In this document: positions 38,298-47,671 of the stretch, piece by piece
How the letters are laid out: each line of letters begins with the position of its first letter
Position numbering within the stretch: the stretch's first letter is position 1
NCBI GenBank assembly: GCA_028285645.1
Contig: JANQOV010000001.1
Location: 1 to 62,665 of the forward strand
Reading direction: 5' to 3'
DNA: 62,665 bases
Source: Hyphococcus sp.
Lineage (GTDB): Bacteria > Pseudomonadota > Alphaproteobacteria > Caulobacterales > Parvularculaceae
The notes under the pieces: generated by a model
The model's database searches: none
The model's input: only the letters and a program-made list of their open reading frames with translations
Told to the model about the DNA's origin: nothing
Program-made: the position numbers and the translations under genes

Positions 38298-38756
38298 TCA
38301 ACTGGTCTCATTGAGCGGTTTTTCAAGTATCAGCGCATCGGCGCCATTTCGGTAATAGGCGGCACGACGGGAAATCTCATAAAAGCCGCAGGCGCGGTAA
38401 AGCGCCAATGCGGCGCGATTGTCATCGGCAACGTCCAACAACAACCGGCGCGCGCGCTGTTCTAAGGCTGCAATCTCAAGCGCATCGAGCAACAACCGAC
38501 CGACGCCTTGCCGCCGCACCTCGGGCGCAACCCCGATGGACAAGAGGTCCGCATCCTCGCCAGCAAGCAGCCACAGCGCAAAGCCTTGCGCCGCCGCGCG
38601 CGAGCGCCCCGCGAGCAGCAACCGCACGCCGGGAGAGGAGGCGGTTTTCTCAAAGCTCGCAGCGCCCCAACTCCGATCACCAAACGCGCTTTCCTCGATG
38701 GCGGCGGCGCTCGCCAGGTCGTCCTTGGCCCCTTCCCATACTTGCATGGCCGTCAC
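38298..38756 (-). CDS. rimI: Ribosomal-protein-alanine N-acetyltransferase RimI
   Basis: This 152-residue GNAT acetyltransferase has the acetyl-CoA motif LSIGVAPEVRRQGVGRLLLD (about 72-91) and the motif-B region ALALYRACGFYEISRR. RimI acetylates the N-terminus of S18. Its start overlaps the tsaB stop by four bases, matching the usual tsaB-rimI pair. Confidence 0.93.
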   Translation of the reverse strand: MTAMQVWEGAKDDLASAAAIEESAFGDRSWGAASFEKTASSPGVRLLLAGRSRAAAQGFALWLLAGEDADLLSIGVAPEVRRQGVGRLLLDALEIAALEQRARRLLLDVADDNRAALALYRACGFYEISRRAAYYRNGADALILEKPLNETS

Positions 38757-39436
38757 GGCGCCGGATCCGCCCGGAAACGAGACGGCGCTTGCGGTTTTGC
38801 GTCAGGCCCGCGCAAATAAAGCGGCGCCGGCGGCGCTGCAGGCGTCGGCGCAGCCGCGGCAAGACGCGCCACAATCTTCGCGTCGAGTTGGTCGGGCGCT
38901 GCCGATGACGACCATTGGGAATTACTCGCCGGCAATAAGGGCGCGCCAGTTCCAACGGTCAGCACACGTTGCGTTGCAGAGGCGGCTTTAAGTTTCGCCG
39001 CCGCCTCTTCGGGCGTTGCGACAAAGGGCGCAGCACGCACGTCCCCATTGGCGCCGTAAAGAGCCGCATAAACCTGGCCGCGGCGCGCATCGATCACCGG
39101 TGCAATGAGCGTTTCCGCATCCGCTTCGACATTCGCAGCGAGCGCCGCAAGGCTGGTCACGCCGACGACCTCGATCTTGCCGCCAACGCCTGCCCCGCGC
39201 GCAAATGCAAGGCCGACGCGGACGCCCGTAAACCCGCCGGGACCCACAACGACGCCAACGCGGTCGACGTCAGCCATGGCGACGCCGGCAGCGCTGAGCG
39301 CCTCTGCAACCATGGGCGCCAAGCGCTCGGCGTGACCTTTCACCAGCGGCTCCGCGACTTCGGCCAGCAGCTTCCCATCGCGCATAATCGCAACAGAGCA
39401 ACTTTGAAGCGCCGTATCAAAACCAAGCACAAGCAT
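38753..39436 (-). CDS. tsaB: tRNA N6-threonylcarbamoyladenosine protein TsaB
   Basis: TsaB partners TsaD and TsaE in making t6A37 of ANN-decoding tRNAs. The start at 39436 (MLVLGFDTALQSCSVAIM) gives about 227 residues; an in-frame longer start lacks family similarity. The ASKHA-like fold shows VGVVVGPGGFTGVRVGLAFARG. The 3' end overlaps rimI by four bases. The C-terminus is Ala/Pro-rich (AAAAPTPAAPPAPLY-like), a variable tail in this family. Confidence 0.93.
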   Translation of the reverse strand: MLVLGFDTALQSCSVAIMRDGKLLAEVAEPLVKGHAERLAPMVAEALSAAGVAMADVDRVGVVVGPGGFTGVRVGLAFARGAGVGGKIEVVGVTSLAALAANVEADAETLIAPVIDARRGQVYAALYGANGDVRAAPFVATPEEAAAKLKAASATQRVLTVGTGAPLLPASNSQWSSSAAPDQLDAKIVARLAAAAPTPAAPPAPLYLRGPDAKPQAPSRFRADPAP

Positions 39437-39489
39437 GGGGAAGCGTTTACCGCAAACTGTTCCGACCACCAACGGCGCCAGGCGTTGCT

Positions 39490-40278
39490 TTATCGCTTCC
39501 GCGCCACGAACAGGGTTTGCGCAAAGAGGTCAATCGGCGGCTCAATAATGTCAAAATTTACCAGCAGTTTTTCCCGCAGATAAGGCTCAGGATGATGCGC
39601 GGTGTAAGTGCGCGATCCTTCCTTAACACCGCCGCGCACCACTAATTGACCAGCCTCAAAGCGACTTTGCTCGTCCGGCAAAAGTTGGCCCGCGGGCGGA
39701 ACCATATGAAAGGCCCCTAGAAAAACGCCGCCCGGCGCCAGCACCCGCTCGATTTCGCCGATCCAGGCATCATGGGCGGCTTCTGAGAGATGCGTAAAAA
39801 CGGAAAGCGCATAAAGCGCGTCAAATGAAGCGGCCGCTGCCGGCAAAGGCGGCATGAGATTGTTGTGATAAAACTCAACGCCTTCAATTTCTTCTTTGCA
39901 CCAATTAATGGCGTGGAGGTTATAGTCAAAGCCGGTGCGGCGGTAACGCTCGGGCAAATGCCGGATGACCCGCGCCAGTCCGCAGCCCCAATCGGCGACG
40001 CGCGGCGCACCCGCTTCAACATGAGCGTCAATCTTGCCGGCGATGACCGCGGCCGTTTGCATTCCCATGCCCCAATATTGCGAGAACGAGGTTCCCGCAT
40101 ACATGTCATACATCCACCTGAGGGGCGGGGGCGCAAATTCCTGATGTTCTGCGAGAAACTTACGGTTCGCCGCCGCATTTTGTCTTGTGCTTCGAAAATA
40201 TCGAATTGCATCCAGCGCCGGCAACAACCCGGCGCCGCGCGCCAACGCGATAAGCCTTTGTCGTTGGGCCCGCTCCAT
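39490..40278 (-). CDS. Class I SAM-dependent methyltransferase
   Basis: The start MERAQRQRLIALARG at 40278 gives 262 residues. A long in-frame extension to 40455 overlaps the nitroreductase gene and is not credible. The SAM site is RVADWGCGLARVIRHL. FDALYALSVFTHLSEAAHDA and RVLAPGGVFLGAFHM are motifs of the methyltransf_25 class. The substrate is unknown. It starts 11 bases after the nitroreductase stop, so the two may be an operon. Confidence 0.85.
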   Translation of the reverse strand: MERAQRQRLIALARGAGLLPALDAIRYFRSTRQNAAANRKFLAEHQEFAPPPLRWMYDMYAGTSFSQYWGMGMQTAAVIAGKIDAHVEAGAPRVADWGCGLARVIRHLPERYRRTGFDYNLHAINWCKEEIEGVEFYHNNLMPPLPAAAASFDALYALSVFTHLSEAAHDAWIGEIERVLAPGGVFLGAFHMVPPAGQLLPDEQSRFEAGQLVVRGGVKEGSRTYTAHHPEPYLREKLLVNFDIIEPPIDLFAQTLFVARKR

Positions 40279-40289
40279 CGTTGAAGCTC

Positions 40290-40883
40290 TTAAAGGACCC
40301 GGCAGACCTCGTCGAAGGTAAGCCGCGGCGAGCGCGGGAACAAGTTTTCGTCGGTTCCGTAGCCGATATTGCAGAGAAAATTCGACTTGACTGTCGTCCC
40401 TGCAAAAAACTCCGCGTCTACGCCTTCCTTGTTGAAACCGGACATCGGTCCGCAATCAAGGCCGAGCGAACGCGCTGCGATCATCAAATAGGCGCCCTGC
40501 AGCGTTCCATTGCGGAAGGCGGTTTCTTCAATCAGCGCCGCATTGCCCGCAAACCAGCTTTTGGCGTCCGCATGCGGAAAAAGCTCAGGCAGTCTTTCGT
40601 AAAACTCAAGATCATGGCCGATGATGACGCAGCAAGGGGCTGACATGGTTTTTTGGCGATTGCCTTCTGAAAGATGGGGCTCAAGTCGTTTCTTGGCGTC
40701 ATCGGACGCAAGGAAAACAAACCGCGCCGGCGAGCAATTCGCCGAGGTCGGCCCCATCTTGGTGAGATCATAAACCGCCTGCATCAACGCCCGGGATACG
40801 TCACGCGGCTCCCAGCCATTGCGGGTGCGCGCCTCCCGAAAGATGACGTCGAGGGCCTCATCATTAATGATTTTGTCGGACAT
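40290..40883 (-). CDS. Nitroreductase family protein, malonic-semialdehyde-reductase (RutE)-like
   Basis: This 197-residue flavin enzyme has the family layout. [20 protein letters not shown] and [14 protein letters not shown] would bind FMN phosphate. The dimer and flavin loop includes [22 protein letters not shown]. The arrangement resembles RutE/HadB malonic-semialdehyde reductases. No other Rut genes are near, so the role is inferred. It is upstream of the methyltransferase in the same direction. Confidence 0.87.
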   Translation of the reverse strand: MSDKIINDEALDVIFREARTRNGWEPRDVSRALMQAVYDLTKMGPTSANCSPARFVFLASDDAKKRLEPHLSEGNRQKTMSAPCCVIIGHDLEFYERLPELFPHADAKSWFAGNAALIEETAFRNGTLQGAYLMIAARSLGLDCGPMSGFNKEGVDAEFFAGTTVKSNFLCNIGYGTDENLFPRSPRLTFDEVCRVL

Positions 40884-40915
40884 GGAACCCAGCCTTTGGC
40901 AAGTGGAATAAGACG

Positions 40916-41125
40916 CTATTTCTCGTAGCGGAATCCGATTTCAAGAGAAACCTGATAGTAACGGACTTTGCCTTCGTCGATGAACCCCCGCGTTTCGACT
41001 ACTTCAAACCAGTCCATATTCTTGACGGTCTTGCCGGCGGTTGAGATTGCATTTTCAATCGCGTCTTCGATGGATTTCGACGACGTGCCGACGACTTTTG
41101 AAACGGCGTAAACATTATCTGACAT
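40916..41125 (-). CDS. Dodecin, flavin-storage protein
   Basis: The start [15 protein letters not shown] at 41125 gives 69 residues, the usual dodecin length. Family marks are [12 protein letters not shown], the flavin-stacking tryptophan in [13 protein letters not shown], and the C-terminal strand [13 protein letters not shown]. Dodecins form hollow dodecamers that bind riboflavin or FMN. The in-frame extension to 41188 is not supported. Confidence 0.93.
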   Translation of the reverse strand: MSDNVYAVSKVVGTSSKSIEDAIENAISTAGKTVKNMDWFEVVETRGFIDEGKVRYYQVSLEIGFRYEK

Positions 41126-41268
41126 GGGATCATCCTTCCTGAGGTAATTGGCGCAAGGAAACCGGGCGCCGCCCCTGCAAGCAAACATCAGCGCCGGGAT
41201 TGGCGCGCAGAAACATCTGCGCCAAGACAGCAGAGAACGAAGCCAAGTTCAAACAAATTTCGAAAAAA

Positions 41269-41871
41269 CTAGGCCACTGCCTCGACGCTGACCACTTCCG
41301 GCACATAATGCTTGAGCATGTTTTCGATGCCGGCTTTCAGCGTCATGGTGGAGGAGGGGCAGCCGGCGCAAGCGCCATGCATGGCGAGAAAGACAACGCC
41401 GGTGCGTGGTTCGAAATGCTTGAAGACGATGTCGCCGCCGTCAGCGGCCACGGCAGGTCGCACGCGGGTGTCGATGAGCTCGACGATTTGCTCGACGATT
41501 TCCCGGTCCTCGCCTTCATAATCGTCAAGGCTGGTCGCGGGCCCGTCATTGGGCGTTTCGGCGTTCTCATCCATCACCGGCGTTCCGGCGGCCAGAAAAT
41601 CCGCCAACGCCCCAAGCAGCGCCGGCTTGATGTGCATCCATTCAACAGCTTCAGCTTTCGTCACGGTGACAAAGTCGGCGCCCAGATAGACGCTCATGAC
41701 GCCATCAATCTGAAACAGCGCCTGCGCGAGCGGTGACGCCCCAGCGGATTCCAGCGTCGGAAAATCATGGCCGAGCTTTGGCTGGCCCCGGTCATCAAGG
41801 CCAAGCACCGCCTGGCCGGGCAGGAATTTCATGGATTGCGGGTTCGGCGTGTCTTCTGTCTGGATGAACAT
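41269..41871 (-). CDS. Nfu-type iron-sulfur cluster scaffold protein
   Basis: The 200-residue protein has an N-terminal Nfu_N domain (about 1-85; MFIQTEDTPNPQSMKFLPG) and a C-terminal NifU-like domain (about 110-195). The cluster-binding CxxC is in GACAGCPSSTMTLK. It carries 4Fe-4S clusters to target enzymes. The MiaB and TtcA iron-sulfur enzymes of this window would be users. It is divergent from the malic enzyme. Confidence 0.95.
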   Translation of the reverse strand: MFIQTEDTPNPQSMKFLPGQAVLGLDDRGQPKLGHDFPTLESAGASPLAQALFQIDGVMSVYLGADFVTVTKAEAVEWMHIKPALLGALADFLAAGTPVMDENAETPNDGPATSLDDYEGEDREIVEQIVELIDTRVRPAVAADGGDIVFKHFEPRTGVVFLAMHGACAGCPSSTMTLKAGIENMLKHYVPEVVSVEAVA

Positions 41872-42009
41872 CTTGCTTACCCTTGTAACGTTTCCACCAT
41901 CTATGCTTCCGGCCTAGGCTGTGCAAGAGCGTTCACGGGCTCTTTCCTTGCCTCTCTTTCGGCAAAAGCGTAAGCGCTAAAGAAAGGGACGCGAATAAAG
42001 GCGCAAGGG

Positions 42010-44310
42010 ATGGTCGACGACTCCACCAAATTCACCGACGAAGAAGCATTGGGTTTTCATAGCCGCGGCAAGCCCGGCAAGCTGGAAATCAACCCCACAA
42101 AACCCATGGCGACGCAACGGGATTTGTCCCTTGCTTATTCCCCAGGGGTCGCCGTACCCGTGCAGCACATAGCCGATGATCCCGACTGCGCCTATGACTA
42201 CACCTCCAAGGGCAATATGGTCGCGGTGATTTCCAACGGCACCGCCATCCTTGGCATGGGCGATCTTGGGGCGCTCGCTTCGAAGCCGGTCATGGAAGGC
42301 AAGTCGGTCCTCTTCAAGCGCTTTGCAGACATCGATTCTGTCGATATCGAAGTCGATACGAAAGACCCGGAAGAATTCATCAACGCCGTTAAATATCTTG
42401 GCCCCGCCTTTGGCGGCATTAATCTCGAAGACATTGCGGCGCCGGAAAGTTTCGAGATTGAGCAGCGCCTGAAAGAGCTGATGGATATCCCCGTCTTCCA
42501 TGACGATCAGCATGGGACGGCGATCATCGCAGCGGCCGGGTTGCTCAACGCCCTCGACATCACCGGCAAGTCAATCAAGGAGATCAAGGTCGCGGTCTCC
42601 GGCGCCGGCTCCTCGGCGCTTTCCGTCATTGGGCTGATCAAGGCCATGGGATTGCCTCATGAGAACGCCCTCGTCTGCGACTCCAAAGGCGTCCTTTACA
42701 AAGGCCGCACCGAACGCATGGACCAGTGGCGTTCCGCGCATGCGGTCGAAACGGATAAACGCAGTCTTGCGGAAGCCATGGACGGCGCCGATGTCTGCAT
42801 CGGGCTGTCGGTCGCCGGTGCAGTGACCAAAGACATGGTCAAGTCCATGGCGAAAGACCCGATCATTTTCGCCATGGCGAACCCGACGCCGGAAATCCTG
42901 CCGGAAGAAATCCGTGAGGTGCGGGATGACGCGATCATCGCCACCGGTCGCTCGGACTATCCGAACCAGGTCAACAATGTGCTCGGGTTTCCTTATATCT
43001 TTCGCGGCGCCCTCGACGCCCGCGCGCGCACCATCAATGAGGAAATGAAAATCGCCTGTGCGGAAGCCCTCGCAAAGCTGGCGCGCCAGGACGTGCCCGA
43101 CGAAGTCGCCGCGGCTTACGGCAAGCGCCTCATCTATGGGCCGGGCTACATTATTCCAACGCCCTTCGACCCGCGGCTGATTTCCGAAATCCCGCCGGCA
43201 GTTGCGAAAGCCGCCGCAGAAACCGGCGTCGCCCGCAAACCCATTGAAAATCTTGTAAGCTACCGACAAACCCTTGCGGCGCGGCTTAATCCTTCAGCAT
43301 CCTTCCTGCAAAAAATCCAATCCACATTGCGCGGCTGCGAGACGCCAAAGCGCATCGTCTTTGCAGAAGGCGAAGAAGAGACCATCATTCGCGCCGCCTA
43401 CGGCTTCCAACAGGAAAACCTTGGCAAGGCGATCCTTATCGGTCGGGAAGAGAGGATCAAAGAAACGCTCGGCAGGCTGGGACTGCCGAAAGACGCAGAC
43501 TTTGAAATCTACCATTCCCGCAACGCGCCCAATACTGAGACCTATACGGAGTATCTATACAAACGCCTGCAACGCAAAGGCTATCTGCGCCGCGACGCGT
43601 TAAGGCTCGCCAACACAGACCGGAATGTCTTCGCCGCTTGCATGCTGGCGCACGGCCATGCTGACGGCATGGTGACAGGCGTAACGCGCCATTATGACGT
43701 CGCTTTCCGGAATATTCGTCTTGCGCTCGATCCGCGTCCCGGCGAGCGCATTATCGGCATGTCGATTCTCCTAACGCCGAACCGGACGCTGTTCGTCGCC
43801 GACACCAGTGTCACGGAGCTGCCCGAAGCCGAAGATCTTGCGGAAATTGCCGTACAGGTCGCTCACGCTGTTAGCAGTCTCGGCTACACGCCAAAGGTCG
43901 CATTTGTTTCCTATTCGAATTTCGGCAATCCGGACACGAAACACTCACGGCGGGTGGCCGGCGCAGTTGATATTCTCGATCAGCGCGTCGATGTGGATTT
44001 CGACTATGAAGGCGAAATGACGCCGCGCATGGCGCTCAACGAAAAGTTCCGCGCCGTCTATCCGTTCTCGCGCCTGAAGGGCGAAGCGAATGTGCTGATC
44101 ACGCCGGGGGTTCACTCCGCAGGGATTTCCACCAAGCTCGTCGGTGAGATCGGCGGGGCCATCGTTATTGGTCCGGTTTTGATCGGGCTCGAACATTCCG
44201 TACAGATCGCCCAAGTCGGTGCGCGGGTTGGCGATATTGTTACGCTCGCCGCCATGGCCGCATACGAGCTCGACAAAGAGCATCGCGTCTGGGCGCAAAA
44301 GGCCGTTTAA
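42010..44310 (+). CDS. maeB: NADP-dependent malic enzyme with C-terminal phosphotransacetylase-like domain
   Basis: The 766-residue protein is the large bacterial malic enzyme, decarboxylating malate to pyruvate with NADP. The N-terminal malic domain (about 15-160) includes YSPGVAVPVQHIA and the lysine region. FHDDQHGTAII marks metal binding, and the Rossmann motif VAVSGAGSSALSVIG follows. The C-terminal PTA_PTB domain (about 430-760; KRIVFAEGEEE, GMSILLTPNRTLFVAD) is thought to be regulatory, binding acetyl-CoA, rather than catalytic. It supplies NADPH for the lipid synthesis seen in the window. A GC palindrome 60 bases after the stop may be part of transcript ending. Confidence 0.93.
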   Translation: MVDDSTKFTDEEALGFHSRGKPGKLEINPTKPMATQRDLSLAYSPGVAVPVQHIADDPDCAYDYTSKGNMVAVISNGTAILGMGDLGALASKPVMEGKSVLFKRFADIDSVDIEVDTKDPEEFINAVKYLGPAFGGINLEDIAAPESFEIEQRLKELMDIPVFHDDQHGTAIIAAAGLLNALDITGKSIKEIKVAVSGAGSSALSVIGLIKAMGLPHENALVCDSKGVLYKGRTERMDQWRSAHAVETDKRSLAEAMDGADVCIGLSVAGAVTKDMVKSMAKDPIIFAMANPTPEILPEEIREVRDDAIIATGRSDYPNQVNNVLGFPYIFRGALDARARTINEEMKIACAEALAKLARQDVPDEVAAAYGKRLIYGPGYIIPTPFDPRLISEIPPAVAKAAAETGVARKPIENLVSYRQTLAARLNPSASFLQKIQSTLRGCETPKRIVFAEGEEETIIRAAYGFQQENLGKAILIGREERIKETLGRLGLPKDADFEIYHSRNAPNTETYTEYLYKRLQRKGYLRRDALRLANTDRNVFAACMLAHGHADGMVTGVTRHYDVAFRNIRLALDPRPGERIIGMSILLTPNRTLFVADTSVTELPEAEDLAEIAVQVAHAVSSLGYTPKVAFVSYSNFGNPDTKHSRRVAGAVDILDQRVDVDFDYEGEMTPRMALNEKFRAVYPFSRLKGEANVLITPGVHSAGISTKLVGEIGGAIVIGPVLIGLEHSVQIAQVGARVGDIVTLAAMAAYELDKEHRVWAQKAV

Positions 44311-44369
44311 ACTCGATATATGAAGCTGCGCCGACAGCAACTTAAGAGCGCCTCGCCAAATCACTGTTC

Positions 44370-44387
44370 GCGAAGGCCGGCCTTCGC
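44370..44387. other. 18-base GC-rich perfect palindrome after maeB
   Basis: GCGAAGGCC followed directly by GGCCTTCGC is self-complementary. It lies 60 bases after the maeB stop and about 120 before the DUF547 start. No T run follows, so an intrinsic terminator is unlikely. It shares the CCTTCGC element with the hairpin at 9607-9625, so it could be a small GC-rich repeat or an RNA-processing hairpin. Confidence 0.35.
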
Positions 44388-44509
44388 ATGGCGCCTCCAG
44401 TCGTCAGCGCAGCTTGGTATTACGCATATGTGATCGCGCGGCGCCCGTTGTTATTTGGCGGCTGCTCCTTACGTGGCTAGCTTCCGCTCGATCAACGCGG
44501 AAGCAACTC

Positions 44510-45400
44510 ATGAACCCCAAAGTCTTTTTCATTGCCGTCGTCTTTGCTGTGTTGAACATCAAAGCCGCCGCCGCTGCGCCACTATGGATTGAGCGCCAGT
44601 TCGTTCCCGATACGGAGCTTATCGACCCCATATTCGCGGAATATGACGATGCGTCTGTCAAAGTCATGGACCATCAAGTCTGGACAACCTTTCTGGAAAG
44701 ACGCCTTGCTGCAGATGATAACGGGATCAACCGCATCGACTATGGCGGCGCAACAGCGACAGAACGACGCCTGCTGCAGTCATATATCGAAATGCTTGAG
44801 ACCATCGATGTAACGGCGCTACCGCGCAATGAGCAACTTGCCTTCTGGATCAACCTCTACAACGCAGCGACGGTCAAACTGATCCTTGACCATTACCCCA
44901 CGGACAGCATCCGCGACATTAGCGCGCCCTGGAAAACACCGGTCGCGACGGTGAACGGCGTCGAGCTTACCCTCAACGATATTGAACACGGTATTATCCG
45001 CCCGGTGTTCAAAGACCCGCGCATCCATTACGGGGTCAATTGCGCCGCTCTTGGGTGCCCCAATCTCCGCGGTGAAGCTTACGAAGGCGCCTCCGTTTAT
45101 ACGGCGCTTGATGAACAGGCTCGCAAATTCATCAATCATCCGCGCGGCGTTCGCATCGACGACGACAAACTGATCGTCTCGAAAATCTTTGGATGGTTTC
45201 GCGAGGATTTTGGCGACACGGAGGAAAACATTCTGGATCATATAAGGCAGTTCGCAGATGCGCCGCTATTACGCGTATTGGAGGGGCGAACGGATATTGA
45301 TCGCTACAAATATGATTGGACGCTCAATGACGCAGCAACAATCGAAGCTGATCAAGCCCGGCGGTCATCCCGCGGAGATTTCAACCAAACTGGCCGATGA
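44510..45400 (+). CDS. Exported DUF547 protein
   Basis: The start at 44510 gives a signal peptide (MNPKVFFIAVVFAVLNIKAAAAA, cleavage near AAA-AP) and about 296 residues. The DUF547 core shows NEQLAFWINLYNAATVKLILD (about 101-121), HYGVNCAALGCPNLRGEAY (about 169-187) and LIVSKIFGWFREDFGD. Cysteine and histidine residues in that core suggest a cysteine-protease-like fold seen in the family, but activity is not established. It is probably periplasmic. Longer upstream starts lack a signal peptide. Confidence 0.85.
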   Translation: MNPKVFFIAVVFAVLNIKAAAAAPLWIERQFVPDTELIDPIFAEYDDASVKVMDHQVWTTFLERRLAADDNGINRIDYGGATATERRLLQSYIEMLETIDVTALPRNEQLAFWINLYNAATVKLILDHYPTDSIRDISAPWKTPVATVNGVELTLNDIEHGIIRPVFKDPRIHYGVNCAALGCPNLRGEAYEGASVYTALDEQARKFINHPRGVRIDDDKLIVSKIFGWFREDFGDTEENILDHIRQFADAPLLRVLEGRTDIDRYKYDWTLNDAATIEADQARRSSRGDFNQTGR

Positions 45401-45433
45401 AATCGCCCCATCGTTTTGATTTAAGAAGCGTGG

Positions 45434-46288
45434 TTATTTGCTTTTAGGTTTGCGCGCTTCAAAAGCGATCACCGTATCGGCGCTGGTCGGCGCAACAAGG
45501 AGACCGTCAGCAAGATCGAAATCGGCGATAAACTCGCGCCCTTCAAACAACGGGATCGTATTTCCTTCCTTCGTCACCTGATAAAGCGGTCGATCTCCGA
45601 TTGCAGACACATAATACCCGCCGGCGCCGTCTGCTTTGACGCCTTCGAGATCGTTCAAAACACTGCGGTCGCCCAGTAAGGTGATTTTTTTAGTTGCACG
45701 GTCAACGCGCACAAGGTTGTAAGCGGCGACAACGACATCCGATGACGTCGCGTAAACGCCGTTGGCCGTCGCCAAGTTGTCGTTGTCCTTTAACCAGACG
45801 ACAAGCGCGCCATCTTTCAAATGATAGACTGAATTCGACGCTGATCCGGTAACGAAAACCTCGCCGCTTTCGCTTACCGCAACATCGTTGAGCAACGGCC
45901 TTTCATCCGGTGCCGGAAAAAACGCGCGAACCTCACCGGTTGGAATGTCGATCTCAGCCAGCCGGTCGAAGTCAACCGCCCATAGCGTATCGCCGTCAAC
46001 TGCAAGCCCAGTGGGCGCGTTCAGCCCTTCCAACCAGACCAGGTCCTTAACGGCGCCGTCAAAGGACAAGCGAGAGATGAACCCTTCGCCGTTCTTTTCG
46101 TAACCTTTGACGTTGGAAATAAAAATCGCATCGTGCTTGCGCGCAATGGCGGCGCTTTCAGGGCTTTTGAACGCGTCCGTCGTCGCCCATGCTTCATGCC
46201 AGATTGCATCATCAACCGCCTGCGAACAGGCGATGAGGCATGCCGCCGCAAGACCGAACACCCCAACCTTAAGCATCGCGTGTTTCAC
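45434..46288 (-). CDS. SMP-30/gluconolactonase-like beta-propeller lipoprotein
   Basis: The 284-residue protein has a lipoprotein signal (MKHAMLKVGVFGLAAACLIAC). The rest shows repeated blade motifs: NAPTGLAVDGDTLWAVDF, LLNDVAVSESGEVFVTG and DLEGVKADGAGGYYVSAI. The Asn/Asp metal ligands of SMP-30 lactonases may be present, but I cannot map them all. It would bind or hydrolyse a small molecule in the periplasm. An SDR gene lies upstream on the same strand. Confidence 0.82.
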   Translation of the reverse strand: MKHAMLKVGVFGLAAACLIACSQAVDDAIWHEAWATTDAFKSPESAAIARKHDAIFISNVKGYEKNGEGFISRLSFDGAVKDLVWLEGLNAPTGLAVDGDTLWAVDFDRLAEIDIPTGEVRAFFPAPDERPLLNDVAVSESGEVFVTGSASNSVYHLKDGALVVWLKDNDNLATANGVYATSSDVVVAAYNLVRVDRATKKITLLGDRSVLNDLEGVKADGAGGYYVSAIGDRPLYQVTKEGNTIPLFEGREFIADFDLADGLLVAPTSADTVIAFEARKPKSK

Positions 46289-46307
46289 GCGGTTCTCCTT
46301 CTCGCCG

Positions 46308-47120
46308 TTAATCGGCGGTTGCGCGCCTGAACTTCGCCGACTGGTTTTTCACCATAAGAGCCGCCCAGGGGCGCGGCAGCGCTTTCATCAGCCAAACGGT
46401 GAACTTGTTCCAGGCGCCCGGCACATAAACCACATGCGCCTTTTCCACCGCCTCAAGGGCGCCCTCGACCACGGGCTCCGCCTCCATGAACATATGTTTC
46501 GGCAACTGCGATACCAGCGACCGTGTTTCGTTGACATCGTGAAACTCGGAATAGGTAAAGCCCGGACAAAGCGCGCTCGCATGCACGCCGGTTCCTTCGC
46601 ATTCGCCGGCAAGCGATTGCGCAAAGCTTACAAGAAACGCCTTTGAGGCGCCGTAAAGCGTATGGCCGGAAGAGCCGGGCACGAGCCCCGCAACAGACGC
46701 AACCTGAATGATGCGACCGTAATCGCGTTCCAGCATGCCTGGAAGAAACGCATGCGTTAGATGCGCATAACTCGTCACCATCAGCGCCAAAAAATCACGA
46801 TGCGCCGCCCAATCGCTCTCGGTGAAATTACCTGGCATGCCAAAGCCCGCATTATTGACGAGAATGTCGATATTGACGCCATCGCTTGCGAGCTTTTCGG
46901 CGATATCAGACGACGCAAGCGGATCAGCAAGATCAGCGGCGATGACTATTGTTTCAACGGAATACGCAGCGGCAAGTTCTGCAGCAAGGCTCTCAAGCTT
47001 TTCCTTGCGCCGCGCAACCAGCACGAGATTGGCGCCTTTTTGCGCCAGGGATCGCGCAAAGGCCGCTCCGATGCCTGCAGACGCGCCAGTGATCAGCGCC
47101 CATTTGTTCTTATACGTCAT
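46308..47120 (-). CDS. Short-chain dehydrogenase/reductase
   Basis: The start MTYKNKWALITGASAGIG at 47120 gives 270 residues. The NAD(P) site is TGASAGIGAAFARSLA; an arginine pair after it (VARRKEK) suggests NADPH. LVNNAGFGMPG is the structural NNAG motif, and the catalytic YxxxK is in HTLYGASKAFLVSF. The C-terminus (about 215-270) has a hydrophobic, basic tail, so membrane association is possible. This resembles DltE/YqjQ-like reductases. It precedes the beta-propeller lipoprotein gene by about 20 bases. Confidence 0.88.
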   Translation of the reverse strand: MTYKNKWALITGASAGIGAAFARSLAQKGANLVLVARRKEKLESLAAELAAAYSVETIVIAADLADPLASSDIAEKLASDGVNIDILVNNAGFGMPGNFTESDWAAHRDFLALMVTSYAHLTHAFLPGMLERDYGRIIQVASVAGLVPGSSGHTLYGASKAFLVSFAQSLAGECEGTGVHASALCPGFTYSEFHDVNETRSLVSQLPKHMFMEAEPVVEGALEAVEKAHVVYVPGAWNKFTVWLMKALPRPWAALMVKNQSAKFRRATAD

Positions 47121-47344
47121 CGCTATTTCTTCTTGCCTCCTATGCGCATGCAAAGCGTTGTAGCGCCGATATTGGCGCTCTCATCGACGAAGCGGTCGAT
47201 CGGCGCGACGCACGGGATTTTCGCGCGCCTTCCAACGGGTCATAGTGGGTTTATTCGCAGACGACAAAGCTAAACGACATCTCGGAGGCGTCGCGGATGA
47301 CTTGATCAGAGGGCAGCGTAGAAGCCTAATGAGGAGCCTTTGAG

Positions 47345-47671
47345 ATGCGCCAATCACCACTTTTGGCCGTTACCGGCCTTGCCGCCATGTTATCGTTCGC
47401 CACGCCGGCCGCGGCCGGCGATGACTATCGATTTTCCTATCAGCCCCATGAACTGCAGACCGTAGGCGGAGCGCAAAACGTCTACAAACGGATCGAACTA
47501 CGGGCGTCGCAGTCTTGCCAGACCCGCGGCCGAGAGACGATATTTGCAAAGCGCGCCGCTGCGGATTGCGAAGCCGGCATGATCGAGAACATTGTCGAAG
47601 AGATCGACAATGCGCGGCTCAACCGCGTGCATGCGAATGCAAAAAGTAAACGGCGCTACGCATCGGGTTGA
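47345..47671 (+). CDS. UrcA family exported protein
   Basis: The 108-residue protein has a signal peptide (MRQSPLLAVTGLAAMLSFATPAAA) and the UrcA pattern. A sequence like FSYQPHELQTVGGAQNVYKR is followed by two cysteines about 25 residues apart (QSCQTRG, AADCEAGM) that should form a disulphide. UrcA proteins are common in Caulobacterales and Sphingomonadales, and their role is unknown. GAGGAG-type ribosome binding (GAGGAGCC) precedes the start. Its 3' end overlaps the O-antigen ligase stop by 16 bases, convergent. Confidence 0.8.
   Translation: MRQSPLLAVTGLAAMLSFATPAAAGDDYRFSYQPHELQTVGGAQNVYKRIELRASQSCQTRGRETIFAKRAAADCEAGMIENIVEEIDNARLNRVHANAKSKRRYASG

Noticed and set aside
41201-41222. Imperfect hairpin between nfu and dodecin
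   Set aside because: Bulged stem and no T run, with nothing to distinguish it from GC-rich background.
42571-43269. 232-codon minus-strand frame
   Set aside because: It is antisense to maeB and looks like a mirror of its codon use.
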